Shown here one piece after another: positions 28,797 through 40,964 of a stretch of 64,000 nt of DNA. The position numbers were made by a program, and so were the translations under genes. Location of the stretch: contig CM053262.1 in NCBI GenBank assembly GCA_028583405.1, positions 20,795,006-20,859,005 on the forward strand, in the 5' to 3' direction. The notes beneath the pieces are model-generated. The model was not told the origin of the DNA and ran no database searches. It saw only the letters and a program-made list of their open reading frames with translations. Origin of the DNA: Pogonophryne albipinna (Eukaryota; Chordata; Actinopteri; Perciformes; Artedidraconidae). The first letter of the stretch is position 1. Each line of letters starts with the position of its first letter.

Positions 28797-29817
28797 GGCA
28801 CTCTAAGGCTGACCGGCTACATGGACAGGGGCGCAGAGCCCGGCTACTTCTGATGTGATTACTCTCTCCAGTTTTATGTGCTCAACACCGCCCGGACTCA
28901 GGGGCCTGAGAAAGAGAGAGAGAGAAGATGGTGAATGGTTTGGTTTCAGGTTGCTGACGGTACAAAAGACATTAAAACCTAAGTCATAAATCAACTGATG
29001 TGAGGAATGACAAAACAAGTTGAACTGGCTGCCTTTGGATTACATGTCTTATAGATCTTAGATAACTGTTTACATTCAAATGGGTAACAACTGGCTCGGT
29101 TAACTCTGGGGTTTACAATCACAATGGTTTAACTCAAAGGCTATCTGAACTACAAGCAATACAATATATGAGCTCAAATGATACATGAGGGGAAAATACA
29201 TGTAAGCACAAGCAAAAGGTGATCTTCAGCAAAGTTAACTATATGCAATGTAAGCACACAAATTAAATGGAGTTAAATGCTGTAAAACCCTAGAAATAAC
29301 AACCAATGTAAAGTAGTTGGCTGTAAAATATGTGTGTGTATGTGTGTGTCTAGCATAAGCTGAAAATGGCACTTTTAATGATTAGTTCACAGTTTTTTTT
29401 AGAACGACAGTCGAGTTATATGTTTTATCGAAGACACAGCCGAACTCTGATGCCTCAAATTATGAATTCTCCTTTTTTTTGTCATTAGGAGGATATAGAA
29501 TTGAAGTCAGCTGTAAAACATCCACCAAAAGCACTAACTACTGCTGCCACAGGGGGATTATTTTAAAAATGGCTGCCTGAGATGCAAAATCTGTAACGCT
29601 TCTATACCTTTAACCACTTCCACATTACTTCCTTATACATAATACCTTTTGTTTCTCCTACACCTTGGCTTTGGCAGTTTACCAGCTACCATTACTTACA
29701 AATATTAAAAAGGATATTAGATTCTATAAGAGGACAAATACATTCTAATGAGTTAACTTATAATAGAAAATTATGTTTTTCAAACTGTCTTTTCTTGTTG
29801 TATCCCTTGCCTTAGTA

Positions 29818-30397
29818 CACATGTGCCAAACTCAAGGCCCGGGGGCCAAATCAGGCCCTTGGTGGCTTTAATTTCGGCCCGCAGGATAATTTGTAATTAC
29901 TATTGTATCTGGCCCGCCGGTATATTGCACGCACACTTTCACTCCATCCTGAGGGTCTCCTCAGCTCAGAGCCCGAGCCCAAACATTGATGACCTTGCAC
30001 CCAAGATGAGATGCAAAGTATCTGAACTAGCATCACAGAGCAGCACACTGAGTTTAATGGATGTTTCCTTCTGCACTTTGTTTCTTGAGACAACAGGGCA
30101 TGTTTGGTTTGTTCTTTGAGGGAAATAGTTTTTTTGAAGCTGTTGTTGGCCTGTGGAAAAATGTAATCATAAGAAATGACTCCGGAAAAGCTGCAGATAG
30201 AGCCATAAGAAATTAATGCAACTGATTATTTAATGTTTAATGTTGTTTTTATAGGCAATCATTTAATAGTCCCAGGTTTAATATGTGCAATAAGTTCATT
30301 TCAATAAGTTCTGCAATAAACATTGAACCAGTCCGGCCCTCGACTAGTACCCATTTTTTTATTTTGGCCCACTGTGTGTTTGAGTTTGACCCCCCTG
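29818..30397. mobile_element. hAT (Charlie/SPIN-like) non-autonomous element
   Basis: The ends are inverted: tgccaaactcaaggcccgg on the left and gtttgagtttgaccccc(ctg) on the right. Subterminal 'ggcccg' blocks (cggcccgcag, tggcccgccgg, ccggccctcg, ttggcccac) are characteristic of this hAT group. The interior has many stops. No exact 8-bp target duplication remains. Confidence 0.75.
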
Positions 30398-32829
30398 ATA
30401 GACACAAATACAGATGAATAGATCTGATCTGTCATCACACATTGTATTTTACAATTGAAAACTTACGAAATACACAGAGATTTATCAGTCTGCACATGTT
30501 TATATGATATAATCTCATCATGGAAAAAATATTCATATCTACTAGTACAAAGTTGATACTACATTATCCATGTAGCACACTGCTTCATTGTTACTGCACA
30601 AAGGGCTGATATTTCTTTATTAATTCAATTAGAATTGTTGTGTAGCTTTTGTTAGAAGAATAAATCCTGGAGCCTTTCACTCTTGAAACAGAGATTTATG
30701 CCAAGCCCTTGTCTCTGAATTGATTCATACTTTTCTAGCAGATATTATCTAAATGACTGCAAATATCTGGATTGATAACAGCCGTCTGTCCTGCAGTAAT
30801 AAAGACTTATTAGTGATTTAAATGTAAAAGAAGATTCACTATGCATTCAATTGTTGTTTTTGTGATTTGAACAATTTTAAGTAACATAATAATATTAAGA
30901 ATTATTATTCTTATGTGTCTATATTTACAGCAATTAGCAACTTGTCATAACCGTACCAACTAAATATAAGTATTCATCAATACAGAAACAAATCTTAAAT
31001 ATCTTGCATATTCTTATACATTTTGATTATTTTTTAATTAAAAGTGTACAGTTAAAAGTAATAACAAAATGCCCTGTGTTTGATAAGACCATGGTTTGGG
31101 GAAAGTTGTCATATTTACTGAAACACACGTTAACAAACATTTGTTTCGGGGCTAAGAGAAGTTACTAAGCACATCAAAAATGTCTATTTTATTAAGGCTG
31201 CAATATTGATCTCATTACTAACAATTACCTTTGTTCAGAAAAGCTACAGAAACAACCCAGGCGTAAGGAGGATGTTTTTATTTGGACTAAATCAATTATC
31301 TTGCCTTCAAAAAAACGAAAGCAACTCATTTTAAAGGGTCATTATCAAATCAATTCAAACATTTATAAACAGAATGATGCAAATCCAAATTCATTGTCAA
31401 AGAATGTTACATATTTGAGAAACTCAGAAGGCTCACCAAGCCTTTATAGAATAATATTTTAACATTTAGGAAAATGATTAGCAAAAGGCTAAGCTAGACA
31501 AATGTATGAATGCTCCGAAGCTCTTAAATATTTCTCCTAATATCTTATATAGAAAATTAGTTTTAGGCATCGACTAATTATAGTCATTTATAATGGCTAA
31601 TAGCAAACTTCTGCATCAAAGAAATAATCTTTTTTTCTCATGCTACTAGTTCTGCCTTACATTAGCATCATTACATGCAATCAGATTGATATCAGTAACA
31701 ACGCAGGTATTAACAGTCAAAATCATGCCATGGTAAATACAGAACAATTACACATTAATCCATATCAGCACATTAAGACAGGTGTAAACAGAGACTTGAG
31801 CCAACACTGACAACACACTTCCTCTCAGTGACTGTTTCAATATCACTTGTACAAGCAGCCACACCAATGCTCTGGCGGGCTACACCTCGATAACACCATG
31901 GGAGATGCTTCTGATACCTAGTAGCTTGAGTGTAACGCTTATAACACCGATATCCTGCACCACATCTCTTACATAGCCATTTCTAATGTGCACAGTGCAA
32001 CCTGCCACACCGCCAAAGTGAACACACGTCCTTTAAAGAGCAACAAGTCGGGGCATCGCATAATTACTCTGCCTTGACTTCTCCCTCCATTTTGCAGCTT
32101 TATTGACAAGCAATTGCCGTGTGTTGTTTACGAGGCTTGCAGCGGGTAGTAGCCGACCTGTCATGTGTGTGCCTGACACCGGGATCGATACTTGCAACGG
32201 TTTAAAAAAGCCATAAAGCTAAAAGGAGAAGCATGACAAAATGTCACTGTAGCCGCTACATGGTGGCATTACGGTTTCAGAAAAGAGATCTCGCTGGAAT
32301 CGATAAGTGTAAGTTGGCACAGCTTGTGATAAAGTGTGAAAATGAGGTAAATATCAATGTACATGCAGATAAAAGTGATAATGACGTTATTGCCGAAGTA
32401 AAGTGCGCCTGTTCCTGTACGTGTTTACCGGACTATCGTTGTTATTATATTTTTTTTAAATAAACTAAGTTAGGAGGCAACTTTGCTCAACTTTCCTACG
32501 CTACTGGTTCCGGTGGTCTTTAATGTTCGCGGACACGCACCGTGACACTAATACGACCAGTGACATAATTTATTTTAATAAATATCAAAGCGTGTGCCGT
32601 CCCCTGCTTTTCTCTGCGGTCCTAAACTGGGTACTGATTAACACAAACTTTTTCCCCAGCTCACCCCTCTCTCATAATTTAAATAACCCCGATATTTTAA
32701 TTCAAGAACAGGGTAACCGCTCACTTAATTCACATCAAACTTACCCCGGTCGCTTTAACATTCTTTCTGTTGGGTTTTTCTTCACTTTCAACTATTTTCC
32801 GAATTTTTAATAATTTTTTTCTCATATTT

Positions 32830-32975
32830 TTTGCTAGACGCGGCGGGCCTGAAAATTGTTTGCTTTCCCCACTTTCGAGCAGCCATTGTGTATGCGCTGC
32901 GATTCAACCCAACTATGACTTAGCCACGCCCACCTGAAATCCCGCCCACTCGCCACTCTTTTGATTTGTGTAAGC
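32830..32975. promoter_or_regulatory. Candidate PLAG1/CHCHD7 promoter core
   Basis: The most GC-rich part of the interval between the two divergent genes, with cgcggcgggcc, ccacgcccacc and cccgcccac boxes. Assigned by position and composition only. Confidence 0.3.
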
Positions 32976-34255
32976 CGCTGCCACTTTCCCCTCAGTGTCA
33001 GCTACAGTCCATTTCAGTAAAACTCATTTTTGGACTTGCTCGATGCACTGTCAATCGCTTAAATGTGGTTTAGTAGAATTTACAAGGATAGGAAGACTAA
33101 CGTGGCTGCCAAGATATCCCATTGGCTCACAGGGTTGTCAGTCATTCTGTTAGTTTTCCGGGGCTCCTATTGGCTGATATCGCTGTCAGTTGTCTCTGAC
33201 GGTGCGGGTGATTTTCCTGGTGCGCTGTTGCAACAAATAGAGAGGAGTTATCTTGAGCATGAAGGGGAGGTATTAGCCTATGGGTTGTGTTGCTTTACCA
33301 GTTAGCCACATGTATGCTAATGTATAGCTGCTCACTAGCTCTTTAAAGCAACATTCTTGTTAGCATTTCAAGGGGATATACATCATAACATAACATTTGC
33401 ATGAGCAGTTATTTTGTTCTTTCACACACGGGATACTCTTCACTGGTGTGGATATTACGCTTATCCACAATTCATTAGACTACTGCAGGATACAAGTTGT
33501 TATCATTAAAAGGTATGTATTAACTTTATATAGCTTTTCCCATTTACCTCATTCCATCTTAATGCACAGTCGCTATGAAGTTTGAATGGAAGCTGTTTGG
33601 TAACATGAGTGAAGGTCAACATGCTACTATGTAGCAACGCTACATGGTGTAGTGGAGGACGCCAATGTCCATTGAACAATTTGGGAAGTCTAGTAAAACG
33701 TGTTATTTGTTAAATGTGCACCACCTGTCGACACGATTAAAGACATTTCCTACAAGAGGAAGAAGCCAATTTCAATTCGGCATATATGTTACACACCAAG
33801 CTGACATATTTTTAATATTACTAGCCCTATAAAACATGGTTAAGTTGCTGTTTACCTTTGTACCACTTACACCTTATGTGGTTAGTGATAGCAACATGTG
33901 TACACCTTTATTGTAACACATGCAGAGTGGTTTTGTGGAGTATAACTTCTGATAGACATTATGAATATGATGTATCATAACTGTATTTTTGATCCTTTGA
34001 GGCCATTTGGGACCCTTTCTCTAGCCTCTAAAGATACAGACATTTAGATTGTCCAACAACATTACAGTTGTTTCAAAGATTTGCAAGTTTTATTCTGCTG
34101 ACTTTATTTAAATATTCAAAGTATTACTCTGCTGTATGTTTTACATTCATCCCAGTAACATGTGATTCATTAATAGTAATACATGCACCCATACAATAGT
34201 TAAACAACGAAACTGTGCATAAACTGAACCTCTTTTTCCATCTTTGCAGATCCCA

Positions 34256-35342
34256 ATGGATAAAAAAAACATACGAAAGCTTCGGAATCAGGACAATAAC
34301 CCATGCATAGACGTACGTTTACCTACCCTTTACATCTTGCTTTGTGTCAAACATCGGCCTGCTGCAAGGTAACTGTGTTTCTAATTTTGTAATCCTGAAA
34401 CTTGTTTCTCTTTTTCAGGAAAGTGATGCGTCCCAGCAGTGTTTGAATGTCAACAGCTATGACAAGAGCATGTGTTCAAACTATTTCCTGAGATATAAGA
34501 GGTGTAGGAAATACTGGGTGAGTGCATGTTTCCAGGATCAAGGAGAACACACTTTCTCATGTTTACCTGTGCATGGCTGAGAAGTCAGCAGTCATTGATG
34601 CTGCAGTAGTGACACCCACTGGTGGGTCAGGGTGTCTGCACAGTGAGGGGCATAGGGGGAGGTTTGTCCTCAGTTGGGTCTGCAATACAGAGAGAAATGG
34701 GCCGGAATCAGAGTAAAGTCCATTAAAGTTAAGATACATTTGATAAAAAGGGGAGTCATAAGCATCAGCTTTCCGATATTTGCGGAAAGGATTAAGAGGA
34801 AAAAAACAATAAACGTAAATTGTTGGAAGATGCACAAGACAGATTTAAAACAAACTCCTTTAAGACATGCACCTTATTATGTTAATGTAATAATTATTTC
34901 ACATGTATGTATCATGTCTAAATGAGAACAAAGGTCACCAGTGATCATGTGAGATCTTTAACAATTGTAACGCTTAAAATAAGTTAGTATAATTTAGTTT
35001 ACGTTTTTGTCTTCAAATTCCCCATAAAATGTATTCATTTATTTTATTTAAAACAAGGTTGCACAATAACACAAACCAACTTACTGATCAATGCAGGGTT
35101 AGTTCACTGATCTGCAATTTAAAATGTATTTTTTCTCAATGGTGGCTTTGAAGAGAACACAGATTTCAGTTCCTCTAACTTGTCATTTTTACCTGTGTAA
35201 TATATAAAGTACTTTATTTGTGTCTGTTTCCTTGTAGCAAAACATAATGGTGCAGCGGAGAAGAGAAGGAGTGAAACCGGACATGCCGACGGCTGCAGAG
35301 AGGCAGGAGATGATCGCTGCTATCGGAGGGAAACCTTACTGA
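34256..35342 (+). CDS. chchd7: CHCHD7, twin CX9C protein
   Basis: CHCHD7 is a small twin CX9C protein, the type imported and oxidatively folded by the MIA40 pathway in the mitochondrial intermembrane space. Three coding exons, 34256-34312, 34419-34517 and 35238-35342, are all GT-AG and phase 0, giving 86 residues (human 85). The cysteines Cys17-X9-Cys27 and Cys38-X9-Cys48 form the two antiparallel helices of a CHCH domain, followed by a basic tail (VQRRREGVKP) that ends GGKPY. The start was chosen at the ATG just after the acceptor ctttgcag. Poly(A) signals follow at 35498 and 35556. The divergent arrangement with PLAG1 is conserved in mammals, where promoter swaps between the two genes are known in salivary adenomas. 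Confidence 0.96.
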
Positions 35343-35497
35343 TTTCAGCAGAAACTCAGAGACACTGTTAAGGCCAGCGGGCCCCGGACATTTACTACAA
35401 GCTGTGCTGCTGCACTGGCTGGGTTCACACTGACCCAAAGCCTGACCCATCCTAAGCTCAGGGCGTGTGGAAGTGCCAGCTTACTGGTCTGTTGTGG

Positions 35498-35503
35498 AAT
35501 AAA
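35498..35503 (+). terminator. chchd7: Candidate CHCHD7 poly(A) signal
   Basis: AATAAA about 155 nt after the stop codon. A second AATAAA is at 35556-35561. Confidence 0.5.
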
Positions 35504-36019
35504 AGAGAAAAGGAGGGATTTCACAGAAAGATATCAGATGTAATATTTATTGAAGAATAAAAACAATGGGACATGAACTGAAACATCATTCAATTAGCTT
35601 TATAAGCTGTTATGTCCCGTAATGGTATTACAGAAGTTGCACTGTAGTCACAACTGTTGAGATTAATATTTAATCTTATCAAAAGTAGACTTACTTTTGC
35701 CCATTAGAACTGTATATTCTACAGTTCTCATATGTAAAAGTAGGTCTACTTTGTCTATGAAATCTAAAGCATTGTTGGGACCAGCTCAGCTGTGGATTCT
35801 ACCTGGCCAACATGTTGAAGTCTGCAGCATGTGTGATGGAGTATTGTAGCATCTCCTTTCGCATGTCATACTAGTTATTTTATTGCATAAAAATCATGCA
35901 TATTCTGTCCTGTATCATTCCCTACTATTCTTTGCCTTTTCCTGTTCTCCGAAAAAACTAAGATTGTCGGTCATGAAAAACAACAATTAGCTTTCTGGTT
36001 GATACTGTCATTTCATTTC

Positions 36020-36940
36020 AAACCTTTATTTAACCAGATTGGTCCCATTTAGATCATAGATCTCTTTTTCAAGGGAGACCTGCAGCATATAGGTTCCACA
36101 TGAAACATAAAACAATAAAGGACATCATACATTATATTTACGGCACATTTACATAGTTATAGACATTTACAAGTGCCCATAGTATCAACGAGCATTTCAT
36201 TTAGCCTAGCTTTAAAAACATGCAGAGGAATGAGATTGCTCAGTTTCAATTCTTGCTGAAGATTGTTCCAAGCAAGTGGAGCTGCGCACATAAAAGCTGT
36301 CTTACCTAAGACAGTCCTTACTCTTGGCACATCTAACAATACTAGATCATGCGATCTCAGACAATAGCTGCTTGCAACTCTCTGTGTTATCAGAGAGCAG
36401 ATATAATACGGGAGTTTACCCAACAAAGCTTTATAAATAAACGTGTACTAACTGAGCCTCCGTACAGTAAGTGATGGCAAACCTGCCTTGGCATACAGGG
36501 TACAGTGATGTGTAAGTGCTTTACAATTTGTGACAAATCTCAGTGCGCTGTGATAGGCGGTATCTAACTTGTTCAGGCAATAGGCAGGTGCATTCATATA
36601 GATCAGATCACCATAGTCCAGCACAGGTCAAAAGGTCACAGTGACTAGCCTTTTCCTGGCCTCAAGCGAGAAACAGGACTTGTTTCTAAAAAAGAAACCT
36701 AGCCTAACCCTCAGCTTTATAAGCAGGTTATTGACACGAAGTTTAAAAGTAAGACAATCATCAAGCCAGATACCAAGGTATATATAACAGGCAACCACTT
36801 CTAGTACTTGTCCTTGCATAGTAACAATATCTAAAACAGTCTCTGGTGTCTTTTTAGCTTTAGAAAAGAGCATTACCTTGGTTTTTATCAACATTTAAAA
36901 GAAGCTTAAGCTCAGCGAGCTGAGTCTGAATAATGTTAAA
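36020..36940 (-). mobile_element. Truncated L2/jockey-like LINE, reverse transcriptase end
   Basis: Read on the minus strand, the fragment encodes the C-terminal part of a LINE reverse transcriptase and the tail after it: VACYIYLGIWLDDCLTFK, LDYGDLIYMNAP, then ALRFVTN and THHCTLYAKAGLPSL, IYKALLGKLPYYI, and APLAWNNLQ. The frame is broken by stops (one just before LDYGD), so it is dead. The 3' end 'tttatttaaccag' / 'tttttcaagggagacctg' is a known fish LINE terminus. It is 5'-truncated, as usual for LINEs. The exact clade is not settled here. Confidence 0.8.
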
Positions 36941-37439
36941 AACAGCCTGTAATTTAACACCAGCCTCCTTAACTACTATACTGTAATTTCTTACAGGGCA
37001 ATTCTTATTTTTTTGTTGCTGTCAACTAATATCATATAATGTGATATCATTACTTGTCATGTTCAGTGGCGCTGCAAGACACTGGGGGGACATTTCCTTT
37101 TTGGTACAGCACTTTATTTGACCGAGTGGACCTTACATTATTTTTTTCACATTTCAAAACCTCAATTTAGAATAACAGTTTAGTAAAGCTGTCTGAAATG
37201 CTTAAAAACATAGCGAAAAGAAGAGAATTCGCCCTGAGAAATAATGAAAGATTTATCAAATAAACCTTGCAAACTTAGACCAATCATATCAAGGAAATGC
37301 TACTAAAATGCAATATTAATGACTCTTAATGTTCATAAACTAGACTTCAGATTATTTATCACCATTGATGAACCAAAAAGGAAATTATATCGTTTCCAAA
37401 CCGTACTTTGCCGTACAAATCATTGACATGTCTGGGAGT

Positions 37440-37715
37440 TTTCGCTTTTAACTGTGCGCGCATCCGCGAGGTGCATCGTGCATGCATATCTCGGCGGGCA
37501 TGCATATTTCGGCACAACCATGGATGTATAATAAGTACAACACCGGCAAGCCTTCAGTCTTCGGCAAAACACCGGTGTTGCGTAAAGTCTAAAGTCTGTT
37601 TCCTGTCGATGTGTTTTCCCGCTCACCTGAAGCTGCTCCATCACCGGAGTGATGTATTCACGCTAGGAACTCTGGGTATAGGAGGAGAGTAACCGAGACC
37701 TCAACATAATCACAG
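37440..37715 (+). promoter_or_regulatory. Promoter and non-coding first exon of the 105-aa gene (candidate)
   Basis: A CpG-richer patch includes two copies of gcatgcatatYtcggc, 18 bp apart (37480-37495 and 37498-37513). It ends with a strong donor (atcacag|gtaact) at 37715/37716. The next matching acceptor (ctgattgacag) at 38379 opens the exon with the ATG at 38457. Position and composition support a promoter; nothing shows it directly. Confidence 0.4.
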
Positions 37716-38456
37716 GTAACTTTATCAACTTTATCTGTAGCCTACTGTCGACATATGCTTAGAATAAAAGCAGAATAAAGTAGTTCATGAAGCAGATACA
37801 TTAAAGTAAAATTAATTCCAGGTAACATTATCAGACAAAACTACCTTAAGGTTAATTCAGTTGCCACATGCTAATGTTATACAGCAGGCTTAGTCATTGC
37901 TACATTTGACACATTAATGTTACTTTTTACACGTTATAACTCTCATTACAGAGAGTTCAACTGTCACTCACAGGTATTAAAGGTTATAGTTGAAACTGCA
38001 TTGTTGTCTGTGGAGTGTAAATATGATAGCAGTTGGTGTTGAAACAGTTAATCAATTAATTTAATTTATTTTGATCAGGTAAAACATTATTTTGTAGTAT
38101 CTGACATTTGAAGATTTGCTGCTTTTTCTGTTTAAACATGTTTGTGTTTAAATGCCTTAAACTCAAGATATTTCGTGGACCTAACAATTCATGAAAGGGA
38201 TTATCTATAGATTGACCGATAAAGAAGATAATAAGTAGCCTTCATTTGTAATTTTGCAGATAAAGACATTTGAGCACAGAGAGATTTTTTAAATAGTTTA
38301 AATACATTTTGCTACAGGTGGTACTGCTCAGTTATGGTTTGATTTGACGCCTAAATATCTTTGTATCCCTGATTGACAGGAGTAGAGAGGTAACCCTCAC
38401 ACACTGTGACTATTACTGGCAGATTTGCTGTGAGTCCACAGACCTCCATCAACCTC

Positions 38457-39576
38457 ATGGATGTGTACGTTGGTCTCTGCTGTTCATTTGGGTAAGCTAA
38501 AGATTTCCTACCAAAATCTAAAATATGTTGTACTGGATTATAGAATCCAGAATACCATGGTCAATGGAAACAGGAGTTATCAGTTGTGTTGTCTTAAACA
38601 GCTCAGGAAATAACCATTTAGATATACGAATCTCATTCCTCCCGTTTCCTCAGACTTCCTGTGTGGATAGCATCAGTGCTAGAAGCTGCCAAACACCTGA
38701 GGTCTGACCGCGCCCGTCGGAAGAAGGTCTACAGGATTCTGCAGAGGAAACTGGTCAGTGCTCATGTAATAGAATCCCATGTGGAACAACCATTGCTTTT
38801 TTCATGCAAGTTTTGGAAACTAAAAAAGACCATTGAGGTTGTTTGTAAGGCAAAAACTAATTACAGTTAAAGGTGACATGTGAACAAATTCAATTATTTA
38901 TGTCATAAATATATGTCTCTAATGTGTTCAGAGAAAACCCTGTTTCTCCTGCTCCAACAATCAGAAAACATGTGTAATGAGTCACACTTGAGTATTCTAC
39001 CTCTACCTCCATTATATCCTCATGCCTTGCTTTCACTACATAAATAAATGAAACACAAATTCATTGGCAAATTGAAAAATGGGCACAAATAATGGTTAAA
39101 GATTAGTCTTGCATATTTAGAGCCCTTGGCAATCATGAAGTATTGTCTCATTCCCACCACTTGTTCTCTTAATATCCTTCTCCCTTTTGTTCCAGAGGTT
39201 TCAAGGGGTCGGTGTGAAGAACGGGGGTGTGTGGAAGCCCACGTACGTTTACCCTGAAGAGGTCAAAAAGTTGATCCGTTCTGTTTTCTCAGAGGACATC
39301 CGGGACTACCCTGACCCCTGCCATGCTCAGGTGAATGTGAGATGCTTTCACAACTAAACAAATAGATTATAGGTAGCTCTGTAATAGTTCAAAAAACACT
39401 GACATTAAAAAAAACAACTGAAAAAGAGTGTCAATAATTAATATTGAATTCTTATTTTTCAGTTATGGTTCAATTCAGCTCGTGGTCAAAGAGGTAATCC
39501 TGTGTAACTGTGTTTGTGTGGGTTTCAGGTGGTGTACCTCACTGTAGAGGATATGCACAAAGTGAATTTAAACTAA
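38457..39576 (+). CDS. Unrecognised small gene, four coding exons, 105 aa
   Basis: I do not recognise this protein. Four exons fit together with GT-AG borders and matching phases: 38457-38491, 38654-38753, 39196-39330 and 39529-39576 (stop TAA). The total of 318 nt gives 105 residues. Residues about 3-20 are hydrophobic (a possible membrane or signal segment). Then comes a very basic stretch (RSDRARRKKVYRILQRKL, about 28-45) and a polar region with VWKPTYVYPEEVKKLI, DYPDPCHAQ and VEDMHKVNLN at the end. The exon borders and lack of stops, despite short exons, argue for a real gene; the short, partly hydrophobic start plus Arg-rich segment recalls small membrane or mitochondrial proteins, but that is inference. 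It lies between CHCHD7 and the 40.8 kb start, same strand as both. A poly(A) hexamer is at 40364. Confidence 0.6.
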
Positions 39577-40560
39577 AGTCTGTCTATTTAATTGTCTTAT
39601 CTATGCTGATGTACAATTTACAATTATAGACCAGCCCCAGTTTTGTTTTGTGTGAGGATTATCTCTGGGAAGGTTTGGTTTATTGTTAGCATGTTTAAAG
39701 ATGTGTGACTGTGTATCTCTATGCATTATTGGTTGTTCTGCATGTTACGGTATACAATCATTGTTACGTTTTATCTATTGGCGGTTTCAGGCTTGAATTT
39801 TCAGTTTTTCTGAAACTCTGCACTGGCTCTTTATTAATCAACAATGCTGCAAACCTATTTTAATTAAAAAGAGACTTCACATTCTGTATATCATTGTCTT
39901 TCTTACAGGCTCTTCACAATAACACATTTCACAGCTCTATGTTTCAATGTTCTGACTAGATGAGAGTCATGTGTGATAACAATGCTGTTACAAGGGAAAT
40001 TCATGATGAACTTAACTCTTGTTTTGTCTGACCCAGAAATAGAAGTAAGTCGCTTTTGTAGCTTTTTGGGAGTAACGACAAGGGCTTGTTTTTTTAGCTC
40101 ACCACACAGTGTTGAATTATGAGCTGTCACTTATTGGTCCACGACTAATGTGCATCATTTGTCTCCATTAAGGTCAATCAAAAGACACATTTATCATTAC
40201 ACAAGAGCAATACATTGGTGTTTAAAAATAATAATAATGTAGTTAAGTGGAAACAACTGATGACAAAGTCGTTACAATTAAAATGACAGAGCACCTGTGA
40301 GATATTAAAACAAAAATCCCAATTAGTACTATTTAAGTTAAACATTTTAATTATTATTTTTGCAATAAACCATGCAGTGTGCCAACAAACACAATGAATC
40401 ATGATCATGGCTTCTTTGGGAAACGTATCTGAATGTGTTAAAATGGTCTACCACCATGTGGCGCTGTAAGCCTGCACACTGTGAAGGATAAAGCACAGGC
40501 AGCAGCTATTCAGCGTGGATTTGAAAGGCAGTCATGAGACTTTTAATTTGAAAGAATAAA
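39577..40560 (+). other. 3' region of the 105-aa gene
   Basis: AT-rich non-coding sequence with AATAAA at 40364-40369 and another at about 40555. No other feature seen. Confidence 0.4.
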
Positions 40561-40781
40561 CGCGTTTCCGCTCAAAGTTGCGGCTCAGTTAAATCTTCGA
40601 CGTGCGCGTGACCAGGTCCGCAGCTAGCATCACCAGAGTGGAGACAAGTTGACAGCAGAGCAGAAAGCATGGGAAACTATGTTAAAAGTAGCAGACAGTG
40701 CTCCTGGAAAAGTCTGAGGTACTTTTAGATGGACTGAAAACTTTTCCCGAACCACATACCACCTCACAGCAGCGGGAAACC

Positions 40782-40964
40782 ATGATGGATAACCAGGGAG
40801 GTGACAGAGAGTCTGCCGCGGGGAGCAGCGTGTCAGCCCGGGGAGAGGAGCCCAGCAGCGGGGAGCTTCCTCCGGAGCTCACCTGTCCCCCGGAGGACTA
40901 CCGCACCGCGAAGTTCAGCCTGGCTGCCTACCTGCTCTGCTGGGCCCTGCTCAGGTGGTACCAG
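40782..40964 (+). CDS. First coding exon of an unrecognised gene (61 codons)
   Basis: The ATG pair at 40782/40785 (gaaaccATGATGG) opens a 61-codon frame that ends at a strong donor (taccag|gtgaga) at 40964. The sequence before it is CpG-bearing (cgacgtgcgcgtgacc), with a short upstream frame starting at 40670. The peptide is Ser/Gly/Glu-rich, then PPEDYRTAKF and a hydrophobic LAAYLLCWALLRWYQ, possibly a membrane segment. It fits in phase 0 with a 30-nt exon at 43457-43486 (KLRCQSAPPQ, acceptor cctcag, donor gtagga). I cannot name the gene. Its body must be further right, perhaps outside the window. Confidence 0.5.

Larger units (their letters stand above)
28906..34255. other. PLAG1 5' intron(s), promoter area and CHCHD7 upstream region
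   Basis: No coding exon is recognised. It holds the hAT-like element at 29.8-30.4 kb. GC-richer sequence with GC/CACCC-type boxes at about 32.83-32.97 kb (ccacgcccacc, cccgcccactcgcc) is the best place for the shared start region of the divergent PLAG1 and CHCHD7 genes. Non-coding first exons cannot be placed with confidence. Confidence 0.4.

Noticed and set aside
32233..32463. 76-codon frame (MTKCHCSRYMV...) upstream of CHCHD7
   Set aside because: No recognised similarity or splice context, in an AT-rich stretch near the presumed PLAG1 promoter; Cys content alone is not evidence.
37408..37692. 94-codon frame over the CpG patch at 37.4-37.7 kb
   Set aside because: Starts without good context, has no homology, and overlaps what looks like promoter and leader sequence.
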